Below, piece by piece: positions 53,023-60,647 of a stretch of 64,000 bases of DNA. Where the stretch lies: positions 1-64,000 of the forward strand of contig CAMVMG010000001.1 of assembly GCA_947168525.1 (NCBI GenBank), written 5' to 3'. Source of the stretch: an uncultured Bacteroidales bacterium. Lineage in GTDB: Bacteria > Bacteroidota > Bacteroidia > Bacteroidales > UBA932. Within the stretch, counting starts at the first letter, position 1; each line of letters starts with the position of its first letter. Position numbers and translations under genes: made by a program. Below the pieces are notes generated by a model, which saw only the letters and a program-made list of their open reading frames with translations, did not search any database and had not been told where the DNA came from.

Positions 53023-54090
53023 TTATTTGATCACTTCTTCCAGTTTGTCTCCCAAGGCTTTGCCGCGCAGGCCGCGAGCGACGATGATGCCCTGCGGGGC
53101 GATGAGCAGGTTGTCCGGGATGGAGTTGACGCCATAGGTCTTGGAGGCAACCGTCTGCCAGCCCTTGAGGTCAGAGAGGTGGATCCAGGGCATGTTCCAG
53201 TCTTTGATGGCGGCTACCCAAGGCTCCTTACTGTTGTCGAAGGACAGGCCCACAATGTCGAATCCCTTCTTGTGGTATTTCTCATAGGCTTCCACCACAT
53301 ACGGCATCTCCCGCTCGCAGGGACCGCACCAGGAGGCCCAGAAATCTACCAGCACCCATTTGCCTTTGCCCACATACTCGCTCAGCTTGTGCATCTTGCC
53401 GTTCACGTCGGCCTCTTCCAGGTCGATGAAGGGTTGGCCGACCACTTTCTGCTTGGCTTCTTCGGCGGCTTTCTGGCGGGCCTCTGCGGCATCGGCCTGC
53501 TCCTTGTATTTCACGAAATAGGGATGCTGGGCGAAGGCAGCGCCCTCGGAGACGGCTTCACCAATTTCCTCCGAGCCCACCATGCTATAGAGCGCATCGA
53601 TGAAGGCGACGGGGATGAGGTTGTCTTTGTTGTCGTCCAGGATTTCCTTGTAGTAGTCCCGCACGGCGTCAATCTTTTCCTGGACTTCGTCCTCGGACAG
53701 GCCTTCGGTGGACAGGGCCTTGACGGCATCGCTGTAAAGCTTGCTGGCCTCCAGGTCATAGGCGGTGAGTTTCTCGTTCAAGGCCGAACCGCTCACGGTG
53801 TTGTCTTCCATGTTCACGGTAACGGGCTTGCCGTCGTTGAACAGGAGGGTGTTCCAGTCGGTTCCGTCATGTGTCAGGGCCAGAAGCGCATTCTCTTCTG
53901 CCTGCCCCTTGAGGGTGAACTGGCCGGCGGAGACAACAGCGCTGTCGATGGCCTCGTCGGAGAATTTGTCAATCAGGTAAACGGTAATGCCTTCCGGGGC
54001 GTTTTTGCCGTTTACGGTGTACGCTCCTTTCGGGGAGCAAGCAACCGCGCCCACAAGGGCCAGGGTTGCCAGGATTAAGTTCTTTTTCAT
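53023..54090 (-). CDS. TlpA-like thiol-disulfide lipoprotein (DUF4369-type N-terminus)
   Basis: A 355-residue exported lipoprotein (lipobox AVACS). The N-terminal 200 residues are a beta-rich and helical region typical of Bacteroidota (DUF4369-like: AYTVNGKNAPEGITVYLID). The C-terminal thioredoxin fold has WVLVDFWASWCGPCEREMP with the CxxC active site and the cis-Pro loop NSIPDNLLIAPQG. It probably reduces or matures cysteines in periplasmic proteins. It lies between kdgK and the flavin-barrel lipoprotein on the same strand. Confidence 0.88.
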   Translation of the reverse strand: MKKNLILATLALVGAVACSPKGAYTVNGKNAPEGITVYLIDKFSDEAIDSAVVSAGQFTLKGQAEENALLALTHDGTDWNTLLFNDGKPVTVNMEDNTVSGSALNEKLTAYDLEASKLYSDAVKALSTEGLSEDEVQEKIDAVRDYYKEILDDNKDNLIPVAFIDALYSMVGSEEIGEAVSEGAAFAQHPYFVKYKEQADAAEARQKAAEEAKQKVVGQPFIDLEEADVNGKMHKLSEYVGKGKWVLVDFWASWCGPCEREMPYVVEAYEKYHKKGFDIVGLSFDNSKEPWVAAIKDWNMPWIHLSDLKGWQTVASKTYGVNSIPDNLLIAPQGIIVARGLRGKALGDKLEEVIK

Positions 54091-54119
54091 ATCGAAGTTT
54101 TAAAAAAAAGTAGTTGTTA

Positions 54120-55142
54120 TTATGCCAGGCCCGTCTGGGCAAGGATTTCCTCTTCTGTAACCAGGTTGAAGTCTCCCACGATGGAGTTCTTGAGCATGGA
54201 GGCGGCGGTGCAAAAGTCCAGGCAGCGCTGCGGGTTGCCGGGCCATTTCTCCGCCGCGTGGATGTAGGCGGCCACAAATGCGTCGCCCACGCCCATGGGG
54301 TCTACGATGGGCGAGATGTCGTAAATGCGGGTGCGGTAGATCTCTCCCTCGTACCAGAGCAAGGCGGTGAGGGTGTGCCGGGTAGTGGAGATCTGGTTTC
54401 TCAGGCCCAGCATCATCTCACGGCAGTGGGGGAACTGGCGGTGCATCTCGTCGAAATACTGCCCGTAGGCCTCCATATCCAGTTCTGTATCGGCCATCAT
54501 GTGGTCCATGGGCACCTGTTTTACGCCCGTGGCCACTTCCCACTCGTCCTGGTCGCCGAAGATATAGTCGCTGTACTGCATGAGAGCGTTGAGCGTCTTG
54601 TGGGCGTCGGCCCCGGGATAGCGCCAGAGGTTTTTCCGGAAATTGATGTCGCAGGTAATCCTCAGGCCCATCTCCTTGGCGGAGTGTACCGCCTCGAAGG
54701 TGGCCTCCGTGGCCGACTGCGACACGGCGCAGGTGATGCCGGAGCAGTGGAAGATGTCTGTGTGGGCGAAGATGTCCCGCCAGGGATACATCCCCGTGGC
54801 CGACGAGTAGAAGGACGACCCCATGCGGTCGTACACCACCTGGGAACGGCGTACCGACGAGGCGGCCTCGAAATAATAGGTGCCCAGGCGGTCTCCGCCC
54901 CGGACAATCTCCGAGATGTCTATCCCGTAGCGGCGCAGTTCCCTCAGGCAGGCGTTCCCGATTTCGTTGTCCGGAATGCGGGAGACATATCCCACCTGGT
55001 TTCCCAAAACGGCCAGGGAAACCGCCACGTTGGCCTCTGAACCGCCAAAATGGCCTTCCCAGTCGTACCCCTGGCTCAGGCGCATGGATCCGTTTTTGGA
55101 CCAGCGCAGCAAGATCTCTCCGAATGTAACAATCCTTTTCAC
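54120..55142 (-). CDS. kdgK: PfkB-family sugar kinase, 2-dehydro-3-deoxygluconokinase-like
   Basis: A 340-residue cytoplasmic kinase. PfkB signatures: GGSEANVAVSLAVLG near the N-terminus and the C-terminal DPMGVGDAFVAAY motif with the catalytic aspartate. The sequence MKRIVTFGEILLRWS and the CDINFRKNLWRY block match KDG kinases of Bacteroidota, which phosphorylate 2-keto-3-deoxygluconate in uronate breakdown; no aldolase gene is adjacent, so substrate assignment is tentative. First gene of a three-gene minus-strand unit. Confidence 0.8.
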   Translation of the reverse strand: MKRIVTFGEILLRWSKNGSMRLSQGYDWEGHFGGSEANVAVSLAVLGNQVGYVSRIPDNEIGNACLRELRRYGIDISEIVRGGDRLGTYYFEAASSVRRSQVVYDRMGSSFYSSATGMYPWRDIFAHTDIFHCSGITCAVSQSATEATFEAVHSAKEMGLRITCDINFRKNLWRYPGADAHKTLNALMQYSDYIFGDQDEWEVATGVKQVPMDHMMADTELDMEAYGQYFDEMHRQFPHCREMMLGLRNQISTTRHTLTALLWYEGEIYRTRIYDISPIVDPMGVGDAFVAAYIHAAEKWPGNPQRCLDFCTAASMLKNSIVGDFNLVTEEEILAQTGLA

Positions 55143-55171
55143 TACCTCAAATTATGGTTCAATGTAATTTG

Positions 55172-55203
55172 CAAATTTAGAGATAATCCTTTGGATTCAC
55201 AAC
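55172..55203 (-). promoter_or_regulatory. Promoter for kdgK unit (minus strand)
   Basis: On the minus strand GTTG (55200-55203), a 20-bp spacer and TAAATTTG (55172-55179), 29 nt before the kdgK start at 55142. Confidence 0.55.
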
Positions 55204-55227
55204 TTGGGCAGGATGGAATTCTTTTTC

Positions 55228-55259
55228 TTTGATTCTTTTGGCAAAAAGGATTACATTTG
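55228..55259 (+). promoter_or_regulatory. Consensus promoter TTTG-N20-TAnnTTTG for GDPD gene
   Basis: TTTG (55228-55231) and TACATTTG (55252-55259) are 20 bp apart. The ATG at 55279 follows after 19 nt. It is divergent from the kdgK promoter. Confidence 0.75.
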
Positions 55260-55278
55260 TGCCGACATTTACTTTTGT

Positions 55279-56628
55279 ATGAAAAATCTCATTTTTTTGT
55301 CTGTTTCCCTGCTGCTTATGGCTGCCTCCTGCGCCCCTGAAAAGAACGTCGGAATGGCTGTGAACCAGGCCGTTCCCTCCTATGCCGTCATGGCCCACCG
55401 CGGTTCCACCTACTGGGCACCGGAAGAGACAGAAAGCGCTTGGCGCTGGGCCCGGGAAATGGGTGCTGATTATCTGGAGAGCGACCTTCAGTGCACCAAG
55501 GACGGCGTCATCCTGGCCAATCACGACGACAACCTCACCCGTACCACCAATATCGAGGAAGTATTCGGTCGTGAAATCCCTTCCACCCGCCGGGATTTCT
55601 ATCTTTCCCTGGGCTTCTCCGCGGCCGATGCCGACGCCCAGCTGGCCGTGGACCGGGAGGGCTTCAAGCCATATTTTGCCGCTTCGTATTACTACGCTGA
55701 GCTGCTGATGCTGGACGCCGGCGCGTGGTTTAACGCGGCCCGGCCGGAACAGGCTCGGGCGGCCTATGCAGGGAGCCAGTATGTGTCGGCCCTGCAGGAC
55801 CAGATTGCCTACGCGGAAGGGAAAAGGCTCCGGCGGGATGCCGATGGACGCCGCGTGCTCCCTTACGTACTCAAGGCTTCCTGCGCGGGAAAAACCCTGG
55901 CCGATATCCGGGCGGCAGCCTCCGAAGGCGGAAAATATATGGAATTTGTGGCGTACGACTTCTCCGGGGCCTATGAGCCGGACCCGGCCGACAGCGGACA
56001 TCGGCCCGGCATCTATATCGAATTCAAGGAGCCGCAGGTGAATCCGGAGGATATGGAGCAGCGGGTGTTCGATGTGCTGGATGCCGCGGGATGGAACATT
56101 ATCACGGCGCCGGCGCAGGAAAGCGCGTTTTACAAGGACGGCCTGGTGCAGGTGGGAAAAACGGCCGGAAAGGTGATTCTTCAGACTTTCTCCCCGGCCT
56201 CCCTGGTGCGGGCCAATGCGGTATTCAAAGGGAAACTCCCCATGTGCTTCCTGCTCTGGCCCCCTTGCCCGGAAGAGATTCCCGGCGGGGACCTGGACAC
56301 CTCGGAAGGCTTCCAGGCCATCCTGGACTGGGCCAAGGCCAACGGCGCTTCCATCAGCGGTCCCTCCATCAGCGGGGAGCCCAACAATTATGCCGAGCTC
56401 AACCAGCCCTGGCAGGCGGAACTGGTGCGAAAGGCCGGCATGCTCAACCACCCGTATTCCTTCGACTCAGTGGCCCAGATGGAAGAACAGACCGCCCGGT
56501 CGGACGGCTTTTTCACCAACCGTTCAGACCTTACGCTCCGCTACCTGCTGGATAAAGGGCTCCGTGAACCGTCGGCCCCTTCAGACGTTCCGGATCCGGA
56601 GGCTGTGCTCCGGAAACTGGGTTATTAA
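55279..56628 (+). CDS. Glycerophosphodiester phosphodiesterase family lipoprotein
   Basis: A 449-residue exported lipoprotein (lipobox AASC at residue 15). The GDPD active-site blocks are present: MAHRGSTYWAPEETESAW (catalytic His and Arg), GADYLESDLQCTKDG (Glu, Asp), ILANHDDNLTRTTN (second His) and IYIEFKEPQ. Between the second and later blocks is a long extra segment (about residues 100-240: FYLSLGFSAADADAQLAVDR...), so the barrel is interrupted compared with short GDPDs. It likely releases glycerol phosphate from phospholipid headgroups or related diesters at the cell surface. nnrD follows 12 bp on. Confidence 0.88.
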   Translation: MKNLIFLSVSLLLMAASCAPEKNVGMAVNQAVPSYAVMAHRGSTYWAPEETESAWRWAREMGADYLESDLQCTKDGVILANHDDNLTRTTNIEEVFGREIPSTRRDFYLSLGFSAADADAQLAVDREGFKPYFAASYYYAELLMLDAGAWFNAARPEQARAAYAGSQYVSALQDQIAYAEGKRLRRDADGRRVLPYVLKASCAGKTLADIRAAASEGGKYMEFVAYDFSGAYEPDPADSGHRPGIYIEFKEPQVNPEDMEQRVFDVLDAAGWNIITAPAQESAFYKDGLVQVGKTAGKVILQTFSPASLVRANAVFKGKLPMCFLLWPPCPEEIPGGDLDTSEGFQAILDWAKANGASISGPSISGEPNNYAELNQPWQAELVRKAGMLNHPYSFDSVAQMEEQTARSDGFFTNRSDLTLRYLLDKGLREPSAPSDVPDPEAVLRKLGY

Positions 56629-56640
56629 ACAAGAACCGGT

Positions 56641-57489
56641 ATGACACAGATTACGCAGGAATACCTCCGTCCCCGGCTGTTGCACCGGGAGAACGACTCC
56701 CATAAACACGACTATGGGCGGTTGCTGATCGTGGCCGGCTGCGAGACCATGCCCGGCGCCGCAGTGCTCGCGACGGGCGCGGCCCTCCGTTCGGGCTGCG
56801 GCCTGGTGATGCTGCATTCTACGCTACGGGCGCTGCTCTCTGCCGCCACCAATTTCCCCTCGGCCATGCTGTCCGAGAATCCCGGAGACCACTTCAACAG
56901 CCTTCCGGAACGGCTGGACCGTTATTCGGCCATTGCCGTGGGCCCTGGGCTGGGTTGGTCTCCCGGTACAATGAACGCCCTGATCGACCTGCTCACGGAA
57001 GCCTGCGCGCGACGCATCCCAGCCGTGTTGGATGCCGATGCCCTTAATATCCTCTCGGTGATTCCGGACTGGCCGGAGCTCTTGCCGGCGGGCTCTGTCC
57101 TCACGCCGCACAAAGGAGAACTCCGCCGGCTTCTCCCTGCCCGGGACGACGCCGAGCGGGAAATGCTTTCGCGGGAGCTTTGCGTGCACAGTGGCTGCAC
57201 CCTGGTGATGAAGGGCTATCATACGCAGGTGTTTACGCCGGAAGGGGAAGTGCTGGTGAATACTACCGGAAACCCCGGGATGGCCAAGGGCGGCAGCGGC
57301 GACGTGCTCACAGGACTGGTGGGCGGCCTGCTGGCCCGGGGATATGATGCCCCAAACGCTGCAGCCCTGGGTGTCTGGATCCACGGCTATGCAGGAGATG
57401 TCCTGAGCGTCGCTCGCACGCCGGAAGGCTACGACAGCCGGGACCTGATAGACAGCCTGTGGAAAGGCTTCCGTTGCCTGGAAGGGTAG
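56641..57489 (+). CDS. nnrD: ADP/ATP-dependent NAD(P)H-hydrate dehydratase
   Basis: Repairs hydrated NAD(P)H. The 282-residue product is the ribokinase-fold NnrD domain alone: HDYGRLLIVAG, GPGLGWSP, the substrate motif LTPHKGELRRLL and the catalytic NPGMAKGGSGDVLTGLVGG. Many bacteria have a fused NnrE epimerase domain at the N-terminus; it is absent here, so the epimerase must be encoded elsewhere or lacking. Confidence 0.92.
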   Translation: MTQITQEYLRPRLLHRENDSHKHDYGRLLIVAGCETMPGAAVLATGAALRSGCGLVMLHSTLRALLSAATNFPSAMLSENPGDHFNSLPERLDRYSAIAVGPGLGWSPGTMNALIDLLTEACARRIPAVLDADALNILSVIPDWPELLPAGSVLTPHKGELRRLLPARDDAEREMLSRELCVHSGCTLVMKGYHTQVFTPEGEVLVNTTGNPGMAKGGSGDVLTGLVGGLLARGYDAPNAAALGVWIHGYAGDVLSVARTPEGYDSRDLIDSLWKGFRCLEG

Positions 57490-57529
57490 GGGGAGGGCTC
57501 ATCATGAGCATGGCACGGGCCATCTACAA

Positions 57530-57555
57530 GAAAAGAGACCGGAAGGTCTCTTTTC
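57530..57555. terminator. Bidirectional terminator between nnrD and tRNA-Arg
   Basis: GAAAAGAGACC pairs perfectly with GGTCTCTTTTC (11 bp) around the tetraloop GGAA. A T run is present on both strands, so it ends nnrD on the plus strand and the tRNA transcript on the minus strand. Confidence 0.92.
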
Positions 57556-57558
57556 CTG

Positions 57559-57632
57559 TGATTCCGTCGGGATTCGAACCCGAGACCCACAGCTTAGAAG
57601 GCTGTTGCTCTATCCAGCTGAGCTACGGAACC
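57559..57632 (-). tRNA. tRNA-Arg (anticodon TCT)
   Basis: A 74-nt cloverleaf on the minus strand. The acceptor stem GGTTCCG pairs with CGGAATC (one G-T), D arm has AGCTCAGCTGGATAGAGC, anticodon stem ACAGC/GCTGT holds the loop CTTCTAA with anticodon TCT, and the T arm has GGGTTCGAATCCC. The 3' CCA is not encoded. It reads AGA/AGG arginine codons, which are rare in this GC-rich window. A promoter lies 15 nt before its 5' end. Confidence 0.97.
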
Positions 57633-57647
57633 ATCTTTTTCAGTCTG

Positions 57648-57678
57648 CAAAGATAGTGAAAAATCGGCAAAAGGCAAA
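57648..57678 (-). promoter_or_regulatory. Promoter for tRNA-Arg
   Basis: On the minus strand TTTG (57675-57678), a 19-bp spacer and TATCTTTG (57648-57655), 15 nt before the tRNA. Confidence 0.75.
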
Positions 57679-57683
57679 CCTTC

Positions 57684-58670
57684 TTAGCGCTCCGACAGGG
57701 AAAGCAGCAGTTGGAGCTGCTGGTTCACGGCGTCGGAGAAACTGAGCGTGCCCTCTTCCAGGGGCTGGGTGAAAGTATCTACCACCACGCCGCTCTCGTG
57801 GACCATGGAAATGGATTCGATGCCGGCGGCCATTTTCCGGAGATCTTCCAGGGAGGGGAACACGTAGATGAAGTTGGTGTCGTCCCGCGTTTGCTTGAGC
57901 TCGATGACCTCTCCGTCCTTGAGGGTGAAGCGCACGGCGGAGTCGTATTCGAAGTGGTAGGATTCCTCCGTGCCCAGCATGAAGGCCAGGTCGATGTCTT
58001 CCGTGTTGGTGCTCTTGTAGTACAGGTGAGAGAGGATGATGTTGTACAGGAAACGGTCTCCTTTGCCCACCACCGGATTGGAGGTGATCATGATGCTGTT
58101 CAGGTTGTCGGTGTATCCGGCAACGGTAGCCGTGAGGTCGATGGTGCGCCCGGAGGCCTTGAGGATGGCCTCGCAGTGGCGTTTGAGCAGGTTTCCGAAG
58201 GCGTCACCGGGGAAGTTGGCCTGGATATAGTCGTCCGGGTTCCAGCCGGTTACGATATCGATAGACTTGACGCCACGGACCATTTTTTCCATATCTTCGG
58301 GCTCTGCCGCGTATTTGAGCCGGTTCCAGTAAACGCCGCTGTCCAGGCGCCGCTTGGTAGCCGAATCCTGGCCTATCTGTTCCAGGCGCAGGATTTTGCC
58401 GTTATTCAGGGTGACGGCCATTTTCACGCCTTTGGGCACCACTGTGGCGTTCTTCTGTTCCAGGTTCATGTACAGGAGGTACATGGTTGACCCATCCGGG
58501 AAGCCTACCAGCTCTACACGTGTCCAGACGGGAACGCCGGCGGCTTCCAGCAGTTCGTAGTCAGTGGAGATATGTGTCATTCCCTCAGAGCGGTAGTTGG
58601 TCCGGATTTCCTGGGCCTGAAGGCCGACAAAAGCCAGCAAAGTGGCTGACAAAGCAACAATCTTTTTCAT
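57684..58670 (-). CDS. Secreted protein of unknown function with internal duplication
   Basis: A 328-residue protein with signal peptide MKKIVALSATLLAFVGLQAQ and no known motif that I recognise. Two halves share a pattern: VTLNNGKILRLEQ followed later by EDMEKMVRGVKSIDIV, and FTLKDGEVIELKQ followed by EDLRKMAAGIESISMV, which suggests an internal repeat of a beta-rich domain. It probably resides in the periplasm. The start at 58670 fits the signal peptide and promoter; it shares its upstream region with the divergent PPC-domain gene. Confidence 0.7.
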   Translation of the reverse strand: MKKIVALSATLLAFVGLQAQEIRTNYRSEGMTHISTDYELLEAAGVPVWTRVELVGFPDGSTMYLLYMNLEQKNATVVPKGVKMAVTLNNGKILRLEQIGQDSATKRRLDSGVYWNRLKYAAEPEDMEKMVRGVKSIDIVTGWNPDDYIQANFPGDAFGNLLKRHCEAILKASGRTIDLTATVAGYTDNLNSIMITSNPVVGKGDRFLYNIILSHLYYKSTNTEDIDLAFMLGTEESYHFEYDSAVRFTLKDGEVIELKQTRDDTNFIYVFPSLEDLRKMAAGIESISMVHESGVVVDTFTQPLEEGTLSFSDAVNQQLQLLLSLSER

Positions 58671-58691
58671 CAAATATAAATTTTCAGCCCA

Positions 58692-58699
58692 CAAAGATA
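58692..58699 (-). promoter_or_regulatory. TAnnTTTG promoter element for the secreted unknown
   Basis: TATCTTTG on the minus strand, 21 nt before the start at 58670. Confidence 0.6.
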
Positions 58700-58720
58700 C
58701 ATTTTCTATGCCAAAATCAC

Positions 58721-58728
58721 TATCTTTA
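58721..58728 (+). promoter_or_regulatory. TAnnTTTG-like promoter element for the PPC gene
   Basis: TATCTTTA (last base off consensus), 19 nt before the ATG at 58748. Confidence 0.5.
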
Positions 58729-58747
58729 CAAACCTAATTGTCTAACT

Positions 58748-59209
58748 ATGTATCAGTACACCGAAGTAAAAGAGAAAGGCCTCCTTAACGCGGGTACCCT
58801 GGGTATCAAACGTTATGTCCTGAGCCTGGACAATCATGTGAGCATTGTGGAAGCCCTCACCGCCTTTTGCAAGGAAAAAGACATCTATGCCGGAAAAATC
58901 AGCGGCCTGGGCGCCGTCAACAGCGCCACCTTCCGCTTCCTGGACCCTGCCACTCTCAAGTATGTAGACAAAACCTTCGAGGAGCAGATGGAGATCACCA
59001 ACCTCACTGGCAATATCTCCCAGAAGGACGGAAAACCTTATCTCCACCTTCACATCACGGCCAGCCGCCGGGACTATACCTGCATCGGCGGTCACTTGCT
59101 GGACGCCCGCATCAACGGCGCCTGCGAGCTTTTCGTGGAGGACTATTGGGATACCGCCGTCGGCCGGTACCAGGATCCCGAAACCGGTCTTAACCTGTAC
59201 AAATTCTAA
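58748..59209 (+). CDS. PPC-domain (DUF296) protein
   Basis: A 153-residue protein that is almost entirely a PPC/DUF296 domain: YVLSLDNHVSIVEALTAFCKEKDIYAGKISGLGAVNSATFRF (in pieces), with the metal- or ligand-linked HLHITASRRDYTCIGGHLLDARING motif. In plants the domain is attached to AT-hooks; in bacteria it stands alone as a trimer and its function is unknown. There is no AT-hook here. The Dcu transporter follows after 6 bp, so the two are probably co-expressed. Confidence 0.85.
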   Translation: MYQYTEVKEKGLLNAGTLGIKRYVLSLDNHVSIVEALTAFCKEKDIYAGKISGLGAVNSATFRFLDPATLKYVDKTFEEQMEITNLTGNISQKDGKPYLHLHITASRRDYTCIGGHLLDARINGACELFVEDYWDTAVGRYQDPETGLNLYKF

Positions 59210-59215
59210 AACCAT

Positions 59216-60589
59216 ATGACTTTTACTATGATTATTGAGCTGCTGATTGTATTGGCAGCACTCTATGTGGGCTCCCGTTACGGGTCCCTGGCCCTGGGTG
59301 CCATTTCCGGCATTGGCCTGGCCATCCTTGTGTTCGGCTTTGGGCTCAAGCCCGGCACACCTCCCACGGACGTCATCTACATCATCATCGCGGCTGTTAC
59401 CTGCGCCGGTACTCTGCAAGCATCCGGCGGTATGGACTGGATGATCCAGATTGCGGAAAAACTGCTCCGCAAGCACCCGGACCATATTACCTTCCTGGGC
59501 CCGCTGACCACCTTCTTCCTGACAGTGCTGGTGGGTACGGGCCACGTGGTGTACACCATCATGCCTATCATCTGCGACATCGCCCTCAAGAAGGGAATCC
59601 GCCCGGAACGCCCCTGCGGCGTGTCTTCCGTGGCTTCCCAGGTGGGCATCACCTGCTCTCCCATCGCGGCCGCCGTGGTGGCCTTCGTCACCATCTCCAA
59701 TGCCAACGGCTACATGGTGAGCATCCCGCAGGTGCTCATGGTCACCATCCCCGCCTGCCTGATCGGCCTGATGTGCGCTGCTGCCGCCTCCTACAAGCGC
59801 GGTAAGGACCTGGACAAAGACCCTGAATTCCTTAAGAGAAAGTCCGACCCTGAGCAGTACGCCTACATGTACGGCAGTTCCGCCACCACCCTGGACAAAG
59901 TAATCACCAAGGAAGCCAAAGCCTCCGTATTCATCTTCCTGGGCGCCCTCCTGATTATTGTGGGCTTTGCATTCTGCCAGATGATCCACGTGGGAGACAA
60001 GACCCTGGCCGAGCAGATCGCCATTCCCAAGATGAATATCTGCATCCAGATTATCATGCTCATGGCGGCCGCCTGTAACATCATGTTCTGCAAGGCTTCC
60101 CCCAAGAAAGCCGTGGCCGGCGCCGTGTGGCAGTCCGGCATGGTGGCCGTGGTGGCCATCTATGGCATCGCCTGGCTGGCAGATACTTACTTCGGCAACT
60201 ACATGGACCAGATGAAACTCATGCTGGCAGACCTTGTAACCAGCTATCCGTGGAGCATCGCCGTGGTGTTCTTCCTGGTTTCCGTGCTCATCAACAGCCA
60301 GGGCGCCGTGGTAGTGGCCATGCTGCCGCTGGCCTACGAACTGGGCATTGCGGGTCCGGTGCTCCTGGGTGTCCTCCCCAGCGTGTATGGCTATTTCTTC
60401 ATCCCTAACTATCCTTCCGACATCGCCACGGTAAACTTCGACCGGTCCGGAACCACGGTCATCGGCAAGTACCTCCTGAACCACAGTTTCATGATGCCGG
60501 GGCTGATCAGCGTGGTGGTGGCCACCATCGTGGGCTATCTCCTTACCAATGTTGTTTTTGCGGGCTATTTCGCCAGCTTCATCCAATAG
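59216..60589 (+). CDS. Anaerobic C4-dicarboxylate transporter (DcuA/DcuB family)
   Basis: Inner-membrane carrier of 457 residues with about 10-12 helices that exchanges fumarate, malate or aspartate for succinate under anaerobic conditions. The family blocks are VLVGTGHVVYTIMPIICDIALKKGIRPERP, SSVASQVGITCSPIAAAVVAF and the C-terminal YFFIPNYPSDIATVNFDRSGTT. DcuA versus DcuB cannot be decided by eye. It fits the Rnf- and menaquinone-based metabolism of the window. An alternative start is Met5. Confidence 0.93.
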   Translation: MTFTMIIELLIVLAALYVGSRYGSLALGAISGIGLAILVFGFGLKPGTPPTDVIYIIIAAVTCAGTLQASGGMDWMIQIAEKLLRKHPDHITFLGPLTTFFLTVLVGTGHVVYTIMPIICDIALKKGIRPERPCGVSSVASQVGITCSPIAAAVVAFVTISNANGYMVSIPQVLMVTIPACLIGLMCAAAASYKRGKDLDKDPEFLKRKSDPEQYAYMYGSSATTLDKVITKEAKASVFIFLGALLIIVGFAFCQMIHVGDKTLAEQIAIPKMNICIQIIMLMAAACNIMFCKASPKKAVAGAVWQSGMVAVVAIYGIAWLADTYFGNYMDQMKLMLADLVTSYPWSIAVVFFLVSVLINSQGAVVVAMLPLAYELGIAGPVLLGVLPSVYGYFFIPNYPSDIATVNFDRSGTTVIGKYLLNHSFMMPGLISVVVATIVGYLLTNVVFAGYFASFIQ

Positions 60590-60611
60590 AGGGAATTCGG
60601 TAAAAAAGTGT

Positions 60612-60619
60612 TATATTTG
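60612..60619 (+). promoter_or_regulatory. TAnnTTTG promoter element for polysaccharide export operon
   Basis: TATATTTG, 28 nt before the start at 60648. Confidence 0.6.
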
Positions 60620-60647
60620 CACGTTTATCAGAATAAGCGTTATAGTT

